DNA of 64,000 nucleotides, taken from contig OZ022256.1 of assembly GCA_963978905.1 (NCBI GenBank), positions 975,501 through 1,039,500 on the forward strand, given 5' to 3'. Under the pieces are notes generated by a model. The model had not been told where the DNA came from and made no database searches. It was given only the letters and a program-made list of their open reading frames with translations. This DNA comes from Trichostrongylus colubriformis (Eukaryota; Nematoda; Chromadorea; Rhabditida; Trichostrongylidae). The translations under genes and the position numbers were made by a program. Each line of letters begins with the position of its first letter. The first letter of the stretch is position 1. Below are positions 1-13,400 of this stretch, piece by piece.

Positions 1-1329
1 TGGTGTGATGAAGGGATCGGCACTGTTGCTTTCTGCGATTGTAGTGAAAGGCAGCAGCAAACCCGTATGGTTTGTGGCATCCAGCAGCGCTTATACCATG
101 CAGTACCGTTGATTCCCAATGCAGCAGTAACCGATGTGGTCACGGACCAAACTGCGACGACTGCAATTTTGATTTAATAAAAAAGTGGGAACCTCGTTTG
201 TCTTTACGGTTTCTTCCTGCATGTAAGCAGGACCGCATCGGTCATTTAATAGAGTACCGGATAACGTTCGAGTGGTAGTCTACTTCGCCATGTTTTTATG
301 AGGTGTTTGGATCTCAAACGAAGGTACACACTGCATTATTTTGGGGAGGCAGCATGCTTTTTGTGTAGAGACCTCATCGTAAACTACGTCCTAAAGCCCT
401 ATGTAATACGCTTGGAGAACTGTATCGCCTGAATCCAAAATTTATAAATTTTCTCAAGAAAATTTCTGAAACTTAGTTTTGTTTTTTGAAAAACTCTGCG
501 GGGAACTCACGTAATGGCAACAACCGCAACTGCATACCGCTCCGGACAAGCGACTGAAGGATACTGAATCAGGCTGGCTGTACATGAAGTGGCTTTCACT
601 GAGGACCGTATCACTGCTCGTCGACGGTGAGTCAGTAATTGTTAGTCTGCAAAAAAGCGGCGAAAATCTGCCGCGGTGAAATTTCTTTTGGAAAGCCGGC
701 ATTTTCCGTTTCGCTAGGTAATGGCACGAGGAAAGGTGTTCGTATGAACATCCGACGAACCGAGATGGGGGTCCTCAAGTGGGATGGAATCTCTGGTCAT
801 AAACATACTCGACATCAAATTATTTATTCAAAAAACAAAGTACTCATAAGCGGAGATATGCTGTAGTCACGTTTTCGACGTTGAGCTTTCCGGAGAACCA
901 GGAGTGGTGGAACTTTTCGAAGAAGCAGGCCCTGAACTGCCACGCCCACTGACAGATGGTGAGGGCGTCTTTTGTGTTTGTCGGAATCGTTTCCATTGCT
1001 GAAATTTTTTGTGTTTTTGGATGTTTCAGTGGAATTTCTGTGATGATTTCAGTCCAAAATAACCTTTTGGTATTCCTGATATCGTCGCCAGGCTTCTTCA
1101 CTGTATGCTCTTCGTTTTTGAGCGGCGATTTCAGCTGGGGTTAAGTGATGAGCTGAATTTGTACAATATCATATACAACTTTTTACAAGAGCCGTTTTTC
1201 TTTTCCAAAACTCCGTGAGCTATGTACAGCAGGGACTAATCGAGTACTTCACGTTATTGACCGAAACACACGCCCATTTAAGACACGACTTTTCGCTGTG
1301 GCTGCCAGCACCACATACGACACAGAGCT
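1..1329. other. No gene recognised
   Basis: Short frames only, on both strands, with no domain, convincing exon or clear repeat boundary. It lies beyond the inferred 3' end of the K2P gene. Confidence 0.4.
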
Positions 1330-1335
1330 TTTATT
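1330..1335 (-). terminator. Putative poly(A) signal of the K2P gene
   Basis: The minus strand reads AATAAA, 85 bases beyond the TAA of the provisional last exon. Position and strand are as expected for the 3' end of the channel transcript. Confidence 0.4.
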
Positions 1336-1419
1336 ATAATAAACCTTGGTAATACTCAAGTGTGCTCCAGCAGAACTACCCAGATTCGTCAACCCAAGAA
1401 TGCACCCAGATACACGTCC

Positions 1420-1486
1420 TTAAGTATCCCTGTCCCCGCCATAGCCATGTTCGTCTTCGCCGTCATCAAATCCGAGTCGGCCAAAA
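1420..1486 (-). CDS. K2P exon 16 (provisional last exon)
   Basis: The acceptor is aatccacacag. It encodes FGRLGFDDGEDEHGYGGDRD, then T and a TAA stop. It is an acidic, Gly-rich C-terminus, and an AATAAA signal lies 85 bases after the stop. It brings the gene total to an exact multiple of three. Another gene's last exon is possible. Confidence 0.45.
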
Positions 1487-4400
1487 CTGTGTGGATTCGA
1501 ATTAACAAGGACAAAAGCATGAGGAGTTTTACACGACAATTATTAAGGAAGGGAAACCTTCGTGGATCGATGGAGACCCGAATGCCGATCATAAATATGA
1601 AAACCAAAGTAGCAAAATGGCGTTCTGGAGCGAGTTAGGAGAAATCAATGTTTGCTTACTATAACTCCTTTCGTCTGTAAGTCTAACCCTTTACCACCAG
1701 CAGTCGAATGCTCGGTAGTTCGTTACGATGTTCGTGCCACCAATTGAAAGAGAGGTGACAGACCCATGGCCATATTACTTTTTCAGGGACGGGATCAAAT
1801 TATCGGATGGGCCGAAAACCGTCTCCTGGGGTGATTCGGTCCGACACATTCATTTTTTTTCGAAATAATCCAGATTTCGCGCTACGGACATCGCGACCCA
1901 AACAAGCTGGATCATCAAGTGCGATGAACAGAGCTAGTTAAAGGAAGTCAAATTTCTTCTAAATAACAAAGAACAGATCTCTTCAAATGTTTTTCTGATG
2001 TTGATGCATGCGAGGTGTTGACACATTTTTGAATAGGTTTTTCTTTATTATTTGATGGTAAAAAATTCATGGGTGGCAGTACATATTCAGTCTAATCCGA
2101 GATGTCCACAGATTTGTCTAGTACTATTACACAGAAACATCAGAGATTGAAGTTGATGAATGCATTGAAGCTGAAATACTTATTACTGAAGCTTTCGCGT
2201 TAGCATGGAGCAAACCTACGGCCTCGCGCTTGTAGAGCGGAAGACTGGGTAGAACTCGATGACTTATCGCAAAAATATGTCCAGCTTCGGTAAAAATCAG
2301 TATTAAGTCGATTTATTGCGAAAAAATATATAACACGTGGAGACGCGTTTTATTTTCAACATTTTCGTGACATGACTGTTCTTTCCCAAGCGTACTACTA
2401 GGGTCCGCATCTCACAAGAGACACAAAACCTTGGTCCACCGTGTAAACACTCATTTAACCCGAGCGATCGCTCTGTAAGCCATTCACCCGCTCGGGAAGA
2501 AACTCGTTGCGGATTGATCGTGCAGGTCGAAAGTGACGTGATCGTGCAAAGGGTGTCACAGATGAGCTCCTTGTTTTGGGAGCATCACTCCCAAATGTAT
2601 GTGATGGTGGTTCACGTTGCTGTGAGAGAACAAAACAGTCTTAATTTACTTATTATCCATAAGTTCTGCAGTCGTACGAAATAGCAAATAGCAATGACCA
2701 TGCAGCCTCGATGGGACCTCTATCACTGAATCAGTTTGACAACCTTGAGTTTACTTAATTCTTTGAATTATTATCGGCCTAGCGAAGCCGCCTTCCGGTC
2801 TCAAAACTCCGGCCCCGAACGGCTGCCTCGAGCCGGCTTGCAGCTTCGCTCGCGCCGTCTCTCTGCCCGCTTACCGCCTTCCGCGCACCTGTTATCCTCA
2901 GAGAGCGGAGCCCAATGATATCATGAACGTGGGTTCATGACACTCCTCTTCCTCAGGCGCCTCCGTGCCTACAGCACCTCTTGCGATGCTATGGAGGGCC
3001 CCTGCAGGCTCAGTCCGCGATTAAAGTGGCAGCTGAGCGATGAAGCTACCCAAGTTTAAGAGTTTCACGTTCTCACGCTCATGACGGACACATGCTATCG
3101 ACGTGTGTAGCCATAAGGAAGTGATGATGATCAATTGTCGCCACAGGCGTTCAGGCAAGAGTCAAGGAATCTTCATATTTTGGGTTGGAAGGTTCGGGGG
3201 TAGCATGAAATTTTCTTCTAAGAATCCTCGATTCTCACGCACTGCAAGGTTTTGGGTCAGTGAACCGACATCTAAAAAATGGTCGTCAATCGATATTAAA
3301 AGTTAGTAATAATTAGCAATGCTATGATTATCATAACGATCATTCAATTTTCGTTGTGGGAAGATACGACTTGAGTATAGGGAAAGGCACCCTCTCTAAT
3401 GAGGCAGACGGCCGCGGCCGAGGGAGTGGTTGCATTTCCCGAAATTTTCCTCCACGCCAGGCTTGACCCTGCGCCACAGCTTTCCTACACCTGTGCACGT
3501 GAATCGCGGCGGCGAGAGCTCGAGACGCCGATCGACGGAAAGAAGAGCAAAAATGGTAAAAATAGTAAGTTTATCACCACGGAAAGATCTACACATTATT
3601 CATTAGCATTTTCCATGAGAAATTTAGTGACATGCAATTCGATCGGAAATATGCGTCAGAAAACAAATTTAAGAAAGTTTTTTTTGTCAGTGCATACACG
3701 GAGGTGCTGTTAGGTGATAAGGAAAGTTCTAGCCGCTTTTTCGCGTTCACAAGATAAATGTAAATCTCCGAGCGCTTAAACATGAATCAGCTAATATATT
3801 GTGCTCCGGAGATGGACAAAAAGTTGCTCTCTCTGAATATATGTTTTTTTTGGAATGCCACAAGGTTTTCGAATTGTCAGGAAAATTTTGAAGTACTGCA
3901 AAAATGGCACTTTTTAGATGACCTCACTTCACGAGTTCTTGTTTGGTCGAGTTCTAACGAAGGTGACCGCAAACGGAGTGCTGTAAGAGGGGGTGAAGCA
4001 TTGGATTGAACACTTTGCCCTTGGTTTCAGTAGTGCAGAAATGAGAACGAGTTGCTCGAATTTTTAGTTGATCAAATCGCTTTGACTAAAACGCCAGAAA
4101 GCGATGAGCGCGCATACTTGCAGGGGATGTCCAAAAGTATTGGCCCTCAACACACAGACTTCGTCATCCACGGTAAGTGCCTTGATTTAGAAAAACCTCA
4201 AAAATGGATGCCGCGGGACCCCTCAAAGCTACATGTGCGCAAGCGCATTTTCCACAAATCCTCGTCCAGTAATTGAAGCAGTTGCAGGCTGAAGCCCTTC
4301 CCGTCCATCATATTCACCAGATCTAGCGCTAGCTAGTCCCCACTTGCCAAACATCTGGACCGCTTCTTCAACAGCAGTGTGTCCAGAAAGAATGGCGATT

Positions 4401-7400
4401 TGGAGTCGACTTTTTTTATTTCGCGATATATAAATCATCAGCTTTTCATCAAATCGAGATATACAAATATTAATGCTATTGCCAAAAGTGTAGCGGATCA
4501 AATGGTGCCTATTCTGTAGGAAAAGATGCAGTGTGAGCCGAGTTATGATCTGCCGAAGTTGAAATTGCGAAAACCGGCCGAAACTTTCCTTACATCCTAA
4601 TATTTAGGGTTACAGCGAGAAGGGAAACCGATCTGGAATGACGACGACTTCAAAATTTCTGCACATCTATGGGCTTACAAGAAGAGGCTCCCGGGTCACC
4701 GTGGCCATTCAAGATGAGTAGTATTTATACCTGCGTAGTTTCGAACGGGGATCTCAAGTCTGCTCTCCAAATCTGCTAACCGATTCTGGGAAGGAAGTCA
4801 CGGGGCCTGAAAGATAGGGCGCAAGCGCAGGCGCTGGTCACATGGGACTCGAGAATAGTATATGTTGTTGGAGCTCGGATGGAGCAGCTACATAGTAAGT
4901 ATCGGGCTACAAATTGGAGCATGAGAGTTTGAATCCCAGATGCATTCGCTAGCTTTGCTTTTGTTTCAAGTGTTTTCTGAGTGTTTGCAAAACGCTCTTA
5001 CCTCCGCTAAAGCATCTCGCGCCCCCTACTGATGAGTAATATGGAAAGATTGTTTCTTTTTGGATAATTGAACATTCTGCCCATCTTTTTTACCCGATTA
5101 TTGTGCGATAGTAGGGAATTGGCATTGTTGCGTATGACGACTATGATATTCGCATTCAAAGGCTCGAATTGATTCCGATGTGCAAGTTTTCAGCCGAATC
5201 GAGTTTGGCCCACTTCGAAAAGTGAGGGGTGCCGGCGGGGTGAGTGGTGGTTTTTAAATTTTTTTCTACAAAAAATCGTGCAACCTGAACAAAAATAACC
5301 TAGACATACTATTACAGATGTTCATGGCGAAAGAGGGCGTAGCGAGCGTGAAATTAGGACATTTTCTCGGCAGGGGTCAACGAATTCTCCTTCGTTGAAT
5401 GGGTTGCCAACCAGAATTTTTCCGACATTCGGTCAAATTCTCGAACTGGCTGAAAACCTGTCCAGCGTAGTACTATGATCCCATAAAAACGAAAATCACA
5501 CTGGTTTTGCGCGAAAACGTCTGGATCGCGCGCCAGACTTCCAAACGTACCATGTATAGTACCAGTTATTCAGAAAAAGCTCCATAACTCCACTCCCAGA
5601 ATCGTTTAGCAGATTTGGAGGACAGATTTGATATCCTCGTACGAGACTACATAGGAACATGCACAACTCATCTTGCATGGCCACGATGACCCGGAAGCCT
5701 TTCCTTGTTAGATTGGAATCGTGAATGTTTCTCGTTGCCAGCTCATCAGATCTCAAGGGAACCTTCTCTGTAACTTTTCAGGATGTGACAAAATAGCTCA
5801 CTATAGAATTGAAGAAATCCGCTATGTAAAACCATCTTGTAGAGCTTGAAGCGCTAATTCAATATACATTCTGACCAAAAATCACAACCAATCGATTCGT
5901 GGCGAAAAGTCGTGTGAAACGTGTTTTCGCGCGATTTTTGAGGCTCAGAAGCGCATTTTTCATCACCACTTGCCTACCGGATATCACGTCGCATGTCTCT
6001 TACTGAACCGTCCTCTTAACATAGTGACATAAGGGGTCGAAAAGATGAAATATGATACCATTACACACACTCAATCATGGTAGAAGAACGCGTTAATCAG
6101 GAAATAAGAGACAGTTCGATTTATAAGACTCACGTTTTACTTTCTTGGGTGGTTCCTGAAAAACAAACAATGATCGTCAAAGAGGAATCAAGCTGGTTAA
6201 AAACCGTACCGGTGGCGGCGGAGGCTTTGGCGCGGGCTCTGGTTCCGGCGCAGGCTCCGGCTCGGGCTCAGACTCAGGCTCGGGCATTGACTCCGGCTCC
6301 GGTCGCGGTTGAGGTTCTGGAGATGCTTCTCGAACCGGCGGTGGAGAAGGAGCTGGGGTCGACTCGTGAGGAGGTACAGGACTCGGTACGGGACTTAGCT
6401 CTTTCGTCGGCTCTGAACGAACATCAATCAAGAGTTCTGTGACACCCCTTATACGGTACGTTATTATGACGATAAAAACTTTCTACTACTCTACTTTCTA
6501 CTAGCGATAATTTACGATCTATCCATTCAGTGCTATTATACTTCTAATGACACATGCAGTGAGTATGTACCTGGTAAGGGAGAGGGCATGGTAGGAGGCG
6601 TAGGTATCGGTGACGGTTCTCTGAGCGGCTGATCTCGTTCCTGCCTTGGCATCTCTTCGATAAGCCGCGTTGTTGGCGGTGATGGCGATGGCGAAGGCGA
6701 CGGCGATGGTGAAGGTGATGGTGTCGGATCACTCTTCCACACTTCTAGAACACACTCGGTGCGCTCAATTCATGCTCTATTCCAGTGATCGGCCACAGCA
6801 CAAAAAGTCAACTGACTCAGTTAAGGATTTTCTTCTGGTGAGCGCCCACCCAAAGATTGAAATGGGACGTGAATTATGGGCTTCCAAGCCCGCCTTCAAT
6901 GCACTTCAGATTAGTCGGCTTACTCTTTGAGGACAGTAGATCCTTGGGTGACTATCCTGGTTAAAGTGTTTTCGCGCCACAGGGCGCCATTACGGCGCTG
7001 CTCGAGCTAGCAACCCATTCGAGCTCTTTATCGGTCGGCTGAGCCCCAAAGCGTGACTCGAGTAGTCCGAGCGGGCCTGTAGCGCCATTATGGTGCAAGT
7101 GGCCGCGCAAAAAGGGTGCAAATTTGATAGTTACTCAAGGGTCAACGGTTCCAAGGAGGAGTTAAGTCAACGAATACGATAACCACAAGGTGTGCCTCTG
7201 AACATTTTTCAGTACAGTGAAATATGTGTGTACAGCAGGAAAAGTAGGTCTTCCTGCTCCAGCAGAAACTACCGAACGACTGCATTAACAGAATATTGAT
7301 ACAACCAGAAAAAAGTGGGAAGCTATTTGAGATTCCTCCTCATAAGCAGAACAATTTTCATATTTTCTATACTGTTAAGACGCCTTGAGTGGATAAATTG

Positions 7401-10400
7401 TTCGAAACCTACTCGCTAACTATTTAGACGTTATAAAGTTGATAGCTGTAAAAAATTCATACAGCAGTGATGCTTTTATCAGAAAAGAGCTCAAAAAATG
7501 AAAAATCAAGAAAGCACCAAGTCTCAGAGCAGGACTAATACGTTACGATATGTCTCGTAGAAACAAAATATTACGTTCAAGGCTGTCAAAAATCAAATGA
7601 AGGTGATGATATGAGAAGTTAGTCTAGCAAGAAAGAAGGTGAGGACTCCGCTGAACATGATAGCGTTCTAAGTCCCAAATCACACGACAGACCTTGATTC
7701 GCATCATCCATAAATGTTGCTCCAAGAGTTTCTGGATCCGGATCGAACGGAGGAGGCTGCAAGTGCGAATCATGTGGACTGCTTTCGAAGATTACTAGGA
7801 ATGAGTGAAAAGTGTTTTTAAAGCGTGCTCTAGTCGTTTGCACACAGGTACTTCGACAAAAAAACTTTATAGCTGAGTGAAGCAGCCCTCTACCCGTAGC
7901 GAGACCAGTCCGCAACCACAAGTGCCCACTGCGAAGCTCAGGGTCGAGGAAGATTTAAAGCCTTTATATAAGTACGCTATCAGCCCATTAAAAGAGTCAC
8001 CCTCATGAAATGCATGCGGTGGGTTTGGGGTTGGCATCATAACACTGAAGGATCATCGCGCCTCGCAAACTGCACTGCCGCTATTGCGTTAGTCCCGTGG
8101 TGAGTTGAACCGTCCCCAAGGGATGCGACCGCCGTATTCACGAGTGATCGGAGCCAAATGAGGCGTCTGACGCTTACCAATAAGCATGTGTGTTGATATA
8201 ATTTGAAGAATCGCATTTTGCTTTTTCCCTCACTACGAGACCAGTTATCTCTGATATGGTCATTTTCGAACCTTCTGTCCAGACTACCCTGGTAGTTTTG
8301 AGAGACTTGCATTCCAGATGTCCAAACCCCCAGCAGAATTTGGACAGGTGATGCACAACGCTCCGCTGCTGTTTCTTCTCTCGCTTGTGCCCTCCCTACA
8401 AGGATTCCACCTGGTTCACGCTAGGACAGTCTTCTTCCTTCACGTGTCTGCGTTCTCGCCAGCCGAGTAGAGAAGTAGGTCTGGCGATTTGCCGTCAGGG
8501 TAATTGGGAAGAGTTCTGTGATAGATTCGTTGATTGTAGTGTTGGTCCTTCTAGGTTTGAACCTATGCATCGCTCTCGCCGGTTCTATTTTTGACATCGG
8601 ACAAAACTCCATTTTATCTGACTTTTCACCGAGTTCCAATAATGCGCACCAGAGAATCCAGGACTCCACAGGTTGGTGCATACTTATTGCGGCTTTGTTT
8701 TGAAGAATTTTATTCGGCAAAAACAACAAAAATACAGATATTGTTTTCTACGCTCAAAGACTACCTGGAAGAAATCTATTTTGAAAAGCTCATAAAACAC
8801 TTTTTGGGGAAAAAGTAGAGTAATTATGCAGCAATAATTATGATGCAGATTGTTCTGTAAGTTCTGTAACATGACATTGCGAAAAGCTTTTGGGCCGCGT
8901 TATACTTTGCGGTGCCGGCGGCAGGGTATGAATGCGTCTTTCTGCGTCTTCGCCTGTGCCACCCTGTTTTTTTTTTGCCAGCGTCGTTTCTGCACCTCCG
9001 CCATGCCACTCTGCTTCGCTGCCTGTCAACGTAGTTACGCCCTGCTGGCCCGAAGTATGAACACGGCCTCCACGGGGATACTGAGCAATTTATTACAAAA
9101 GCTTAAGTTTAGGACGAGACACGAACAGCACTCCATGCTTCAGCAGCTAACAGAAATTAAAAGTATTACAAGTGAGTTCGATTCCATACTAAATAATATC
9201 CAACTGGACATATTTCCCAAGTTTGGGAATATGGTTCATTTACTGGCCAAGTTGACTAAGTGAAATAAATGTAATTCGAGGTCAATTTCCGAGATCCCAT
9301 ATGTGTAATGTTGCTGCACGTCACCATCAAAATCACTCAGCTCACTTGAAATATTGTGAAATGCAGCAATTCAGTAGATGTAGCCGAATTCAGCCAGTAT
9401 GAAGCCTGAGAAGCTTACCCGTAATGTCTCAATCTCGCCTTCCTCCACTTTGATCGCTTGATCGACGAAGTGATCAAGATCAAGGTTTTTTACCACTGTC
9501 GTCGGCAAATTGAACTGATCTCCGAGATTCTTTACGAGCGCCTTCATGGTGATCCTGAATACTTTGGTGCAGATCACTAGCAGGCTACAATGAAACTGTC
9601 CATGCAACAGATGGTCAAAGTATTACGTTGGTGCACAAATCTTGCGACATATGCTACTTTTTTCAAGTCTCTATTGTTTAATGACATGATCATCATTGAC
9701 TTCTCCCACTTACCCCTGATGAATGGATAGATGTTCGATGCCCCTTGCCCGGAATTTCGCAAGCGACTATATGAGGAACTCACTGATGCAAGTGCGGCTA
9801 CGTGAACAAACTTCTCACTTTTAATATAATAATACTCGGGGCCCTGATTAAGTAGCATTCGGAGCACCCTAGCATAAGAGAAAGTGTAGGGTGAAGCGAG
9901 GCTTCAGAGCTCGGCTCTTCCTTATTTCGCGCTATATCTTTGCAACACACTGTTACACGTGGCCATGTCGGAAGACAAATCTGCTGCTACAGTCACACGT
10001 GGCCACGTCGGATAACAAATCTGCTGCATTTCAAACACGATGGAAGCAAGTGCTAGCTAGTTCTTGGAGGTGATTGGCACAAGCAGTAGTCGTTACAGTG
10101 GTGCAGACTAGTACAACTCTGATTATGGCATTCCTATAGAATTCCAGAGCAAGCAGACTGCCCGTATCCGCCTATCGCCTCACGTAGAGACGATTTTCCA
10201 TTACTGTGGCAGTAGTGCCCCCTGCCATGATTAACGGAGGGTACCCACTTTCCATCACCGATTGTATTAGGTCTATGCAGAATAAGTGGCCGAAACGTAA
10301 TTGACCATAACTTCGCTCAGACACAACTTTATTTGTCGAAATAAAAACCATTCGAATCTACACAACCTTGCCAACGATCTGGTAAGGAAAATATACCATC

Positions 10401-13400
10401 AATTGCGAGAATCAATAAAGTCAAGAATGGCATTTTTACCGTGCATAATTTTTCTGCCGTAGGTTTGCATCGGGAACCCGGAAAAGTGGTAATCCGTCAG
10501 GGATAGGTCTGGGGAATAAGGGGGGTGAGGGAGAGGCTCGATGCCTAACTGCATCATTTTTTTACTGGGTACGCAAAACAACGCAAAACCCCACAGTTCG
10601 CAAGTCACCCGGCAGAAACTGATCGAGACTCTCCCTCAACCCCCTTATTCCTCAGACCTATCTCTGACGAATTACCACTTTTTCCCGGTTCTCAATGCAA
10701 ACCTACGTCAGAAAAAATTCGCCGAAATTATGCAGGTTGAAAATGCCATCGTTGACTTCATTAATTTTCGCAATCCTGAATTTGATCATGATGGCATATT
10801 TTCTTTACCAGATCGTTGGCAAGGTTATGTAGATTCGAATGGTTTTTATCTCGACAAATAAAGTTGTGTCCGAGCGAAGTTATGGCGTTTTGAAAAAAGT
10901 AGACCGTTTTGGCCATTTATTCTGCATAGACCTAATAGTATCTCCTACACCTTTTGCCGATCGAACATAACACATCAAAAATACTAGCCCATCATAACTG
11001 CTACTATGACATGGTGCCTTGTCTGACTCACTCGCCTGCTGAGACACCAGAGCTACTTAAGGATAAAGGATAAAGTTTCTGGCGAATCAATCCCTTTCTG
11101 GGATGCGCCGCACATTCTAGTTCCATTCAGAGTCGTGATGGCTGGTGAATGTGATGTGGCCCATACAATGACTTGCGGTGGCCAGCCGATGTACAAGTCA
11201 GTGCATTCATCTCTCAGAAGAATCTGGTACCAATTTGCCGACCCCGGAGAGATGGAAGGCTTGGTTGGCCTGGGCGGGCGTTGATGCGGGATTCGATACC
11301 CGCACCATGAGAGTGGCAAGTGCGCAATCTGTCACTACACCACCTCCGCCCACCAGAGCTACTTAAGTTTCTGAAAGTCATGAGCATTCAGGTATCTGCC
11401 AGTAAGTGCTACTGTTGTCTCACGCTTGCCTATTTTCCGATCCACTTCCAAAGCTCCGAAAATATCCTTCCCTTCTTTGGACGACGAGCCACTTGTAGAT
11501 AGGTGAACAACATGGTTCGAATCTCCTAATTCAAGGCGAATGAAGCAGCGAATCACTGCATAAGTAGGTGACATCTCTAATGACTGCATAACAAACACTA
11601 GCAGTGGTCTTCTTATCTATCTGAAGACACCTGCGGGAAATTGCGTGTTCAAATATCGTATATTTTTATTTGAGACGATCTTCGTCACAACTGTGTGAGA
11701 CCATCCCTTATATACTTTAAAAAATCGTCGGAATATGTTGTGGGCCACTCCGGTAATTAATGCTTGATAAAACTCAAAAGCAATGAAACCACAAGAAATT
11801 CTGGAAGTGTCGCAAGACTGATGCAACCGATATAATACTACGTGGATATACGGTTCCCTGTACAGTTCCTGGGCTTTACTTAGTCCGCAAGGGAGTGTGC
11901 GCACATTCCACATAGTTCAAACTGTAGAATGCTCTAGTGAGTATTCTTAATTAATTAATTTCGTCAGAGAAATCATGCACAGGGGTTCTATCAAAACAGA
12001 GTTTCCCTTCAAAATCAGCATATTAGATAGGGTACGTCAAGTGATACATAGAAAGAATGAAAAAGTTTGATTTTTCTCACTTATTTAGTTCTCACCCTCT
12101 CTTGTTTTCCCCTCACTCGAAAATTTGGAAAAAAACAACAGCCACTTCAAATTCCCACCGAAGAGGTTTTTCAAACGTTCTTGCCGGGAAGGTGCACAAT
12201 CCGGAGTTTGGCGCACGATATGGATTTCTTTCCTACATCGTGTCACCGAGCGCTACAAATCGTCCATCGATCACTCAAGATAGTGAAATTCTTGACGGCT
12301 TCGAAGGAAATGCAAAAGCGACTACACGAGAAATAGTTACCACGCTGGGGGTATCCCATACGACAATCAGCAGATGCTCCAGTGATCTCGATTTCAAGAA
12401 GATCTTCGCGGTATGGGTACCTCACCAACTCAGTGAGTCGGACAAAATCAACCATGTCTTAGCGTGACGGTCTTTGCTGTGCCGTCCTCATGTGACCACA
12501 CTTCTTCGGGAAATTAGTACCGGATATGAAAGCTGGATCCTTTATGTAAATCACACAAGGAAGCGACAACAGCTGAACGCCGTAGAATTGCCAGCGCTTG
12601 AGGTCCAACCAGGGTTTCATGAAAAACCTGGTTGCTCTGCTGCTGGTATAATTCCTAAGTTATGCAATACTTTGAGCAACACAGTGATACTGCGGTGACC
12701 GCCATTGTCTACTTTAGCCAGCTGCAGAAGTAAGCCGACATTCTTCACCGTTACCCAATGCGAATGCTGAATTATTTTGTGGCATGACAATGCAAGACCA
12801 CATGTCGCAAAGATAACACATGATAAAGTTAAGAAGCTTAGCTGGGAGGTTCCGGCCCACCCTGCGTGTTCCGCCAGCCTAGCTCCTTCTGACCACCACC
12901 ATCATCTGAAGGGGAATAAGATCGACGAATCAGCTTAGGTGGAATCCTGTGTGCGAGCGTTTTTCGATTGGCGGCTCCCGGTGTCCTGGGCAAGGGACAT
13001 GCAGGAGCTGCCGACGCGTTGGGTATGTGCCATAAAAAGCAATGGAAGATATATTGAAGACTGATATTTTTCACCTATGAAGTAATAACTTGAAGAGAAA
13101 AGGCGCAAGACTTATGCACAAACTCCGTATGATCGCTCGACAGCCTAATGTTTTTGTCTACTCTCATAATCCTGAAAATTCGCCGTCACACTGCTCTGTA
13201 TGCAGGCTACTGAAACACTTTAAACCATCTATGATGACTCCTGAGATATTTTCAGATGATTCTAGGGTCACCGAAAAAATGCCGTTTGCGCGTGCCTTCG
13301 GCCTCATGGAAAGGCTTCAGTGGTCATTCGGAATGAAATGACCAGGGCCCAATGCAATTGCGAACGGCAATCTCAAATCTGCTGAAAGATTCTGTAAGCG

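Larger units (their letters stand above)
2620..6209. other. K2P intron 14, repeat-filled
   Basis: This 3.6-kb stretch holds a GC-rich patch (about 2,780-3,040), fragments of the MITE family whose ends read agtgccgtaaaa (about 3,400-3,780 and 5,820-6,000), a mariner relic (4,050-4,530) and two copies of a dispersed repeat (about 4,680-4,810 and 5,570-5,700, opposite strands). A tRNA-like B-box (gagtttgaatcccag) occurs near 4,926, probably a SINE fragment. Confidence 0.5.

Noticed and set aside
4861..4945. Possible tRNA gene
   Set aside because: Only a B-box-like word and a weak A-box; no cloverleaf can be formed.
6077..6442. 121-codon plus-strand frame rich in Ala and Val
   Set aside because: It is the antisense shadow of the Pro-Glu repeat exon of the K2P gene.
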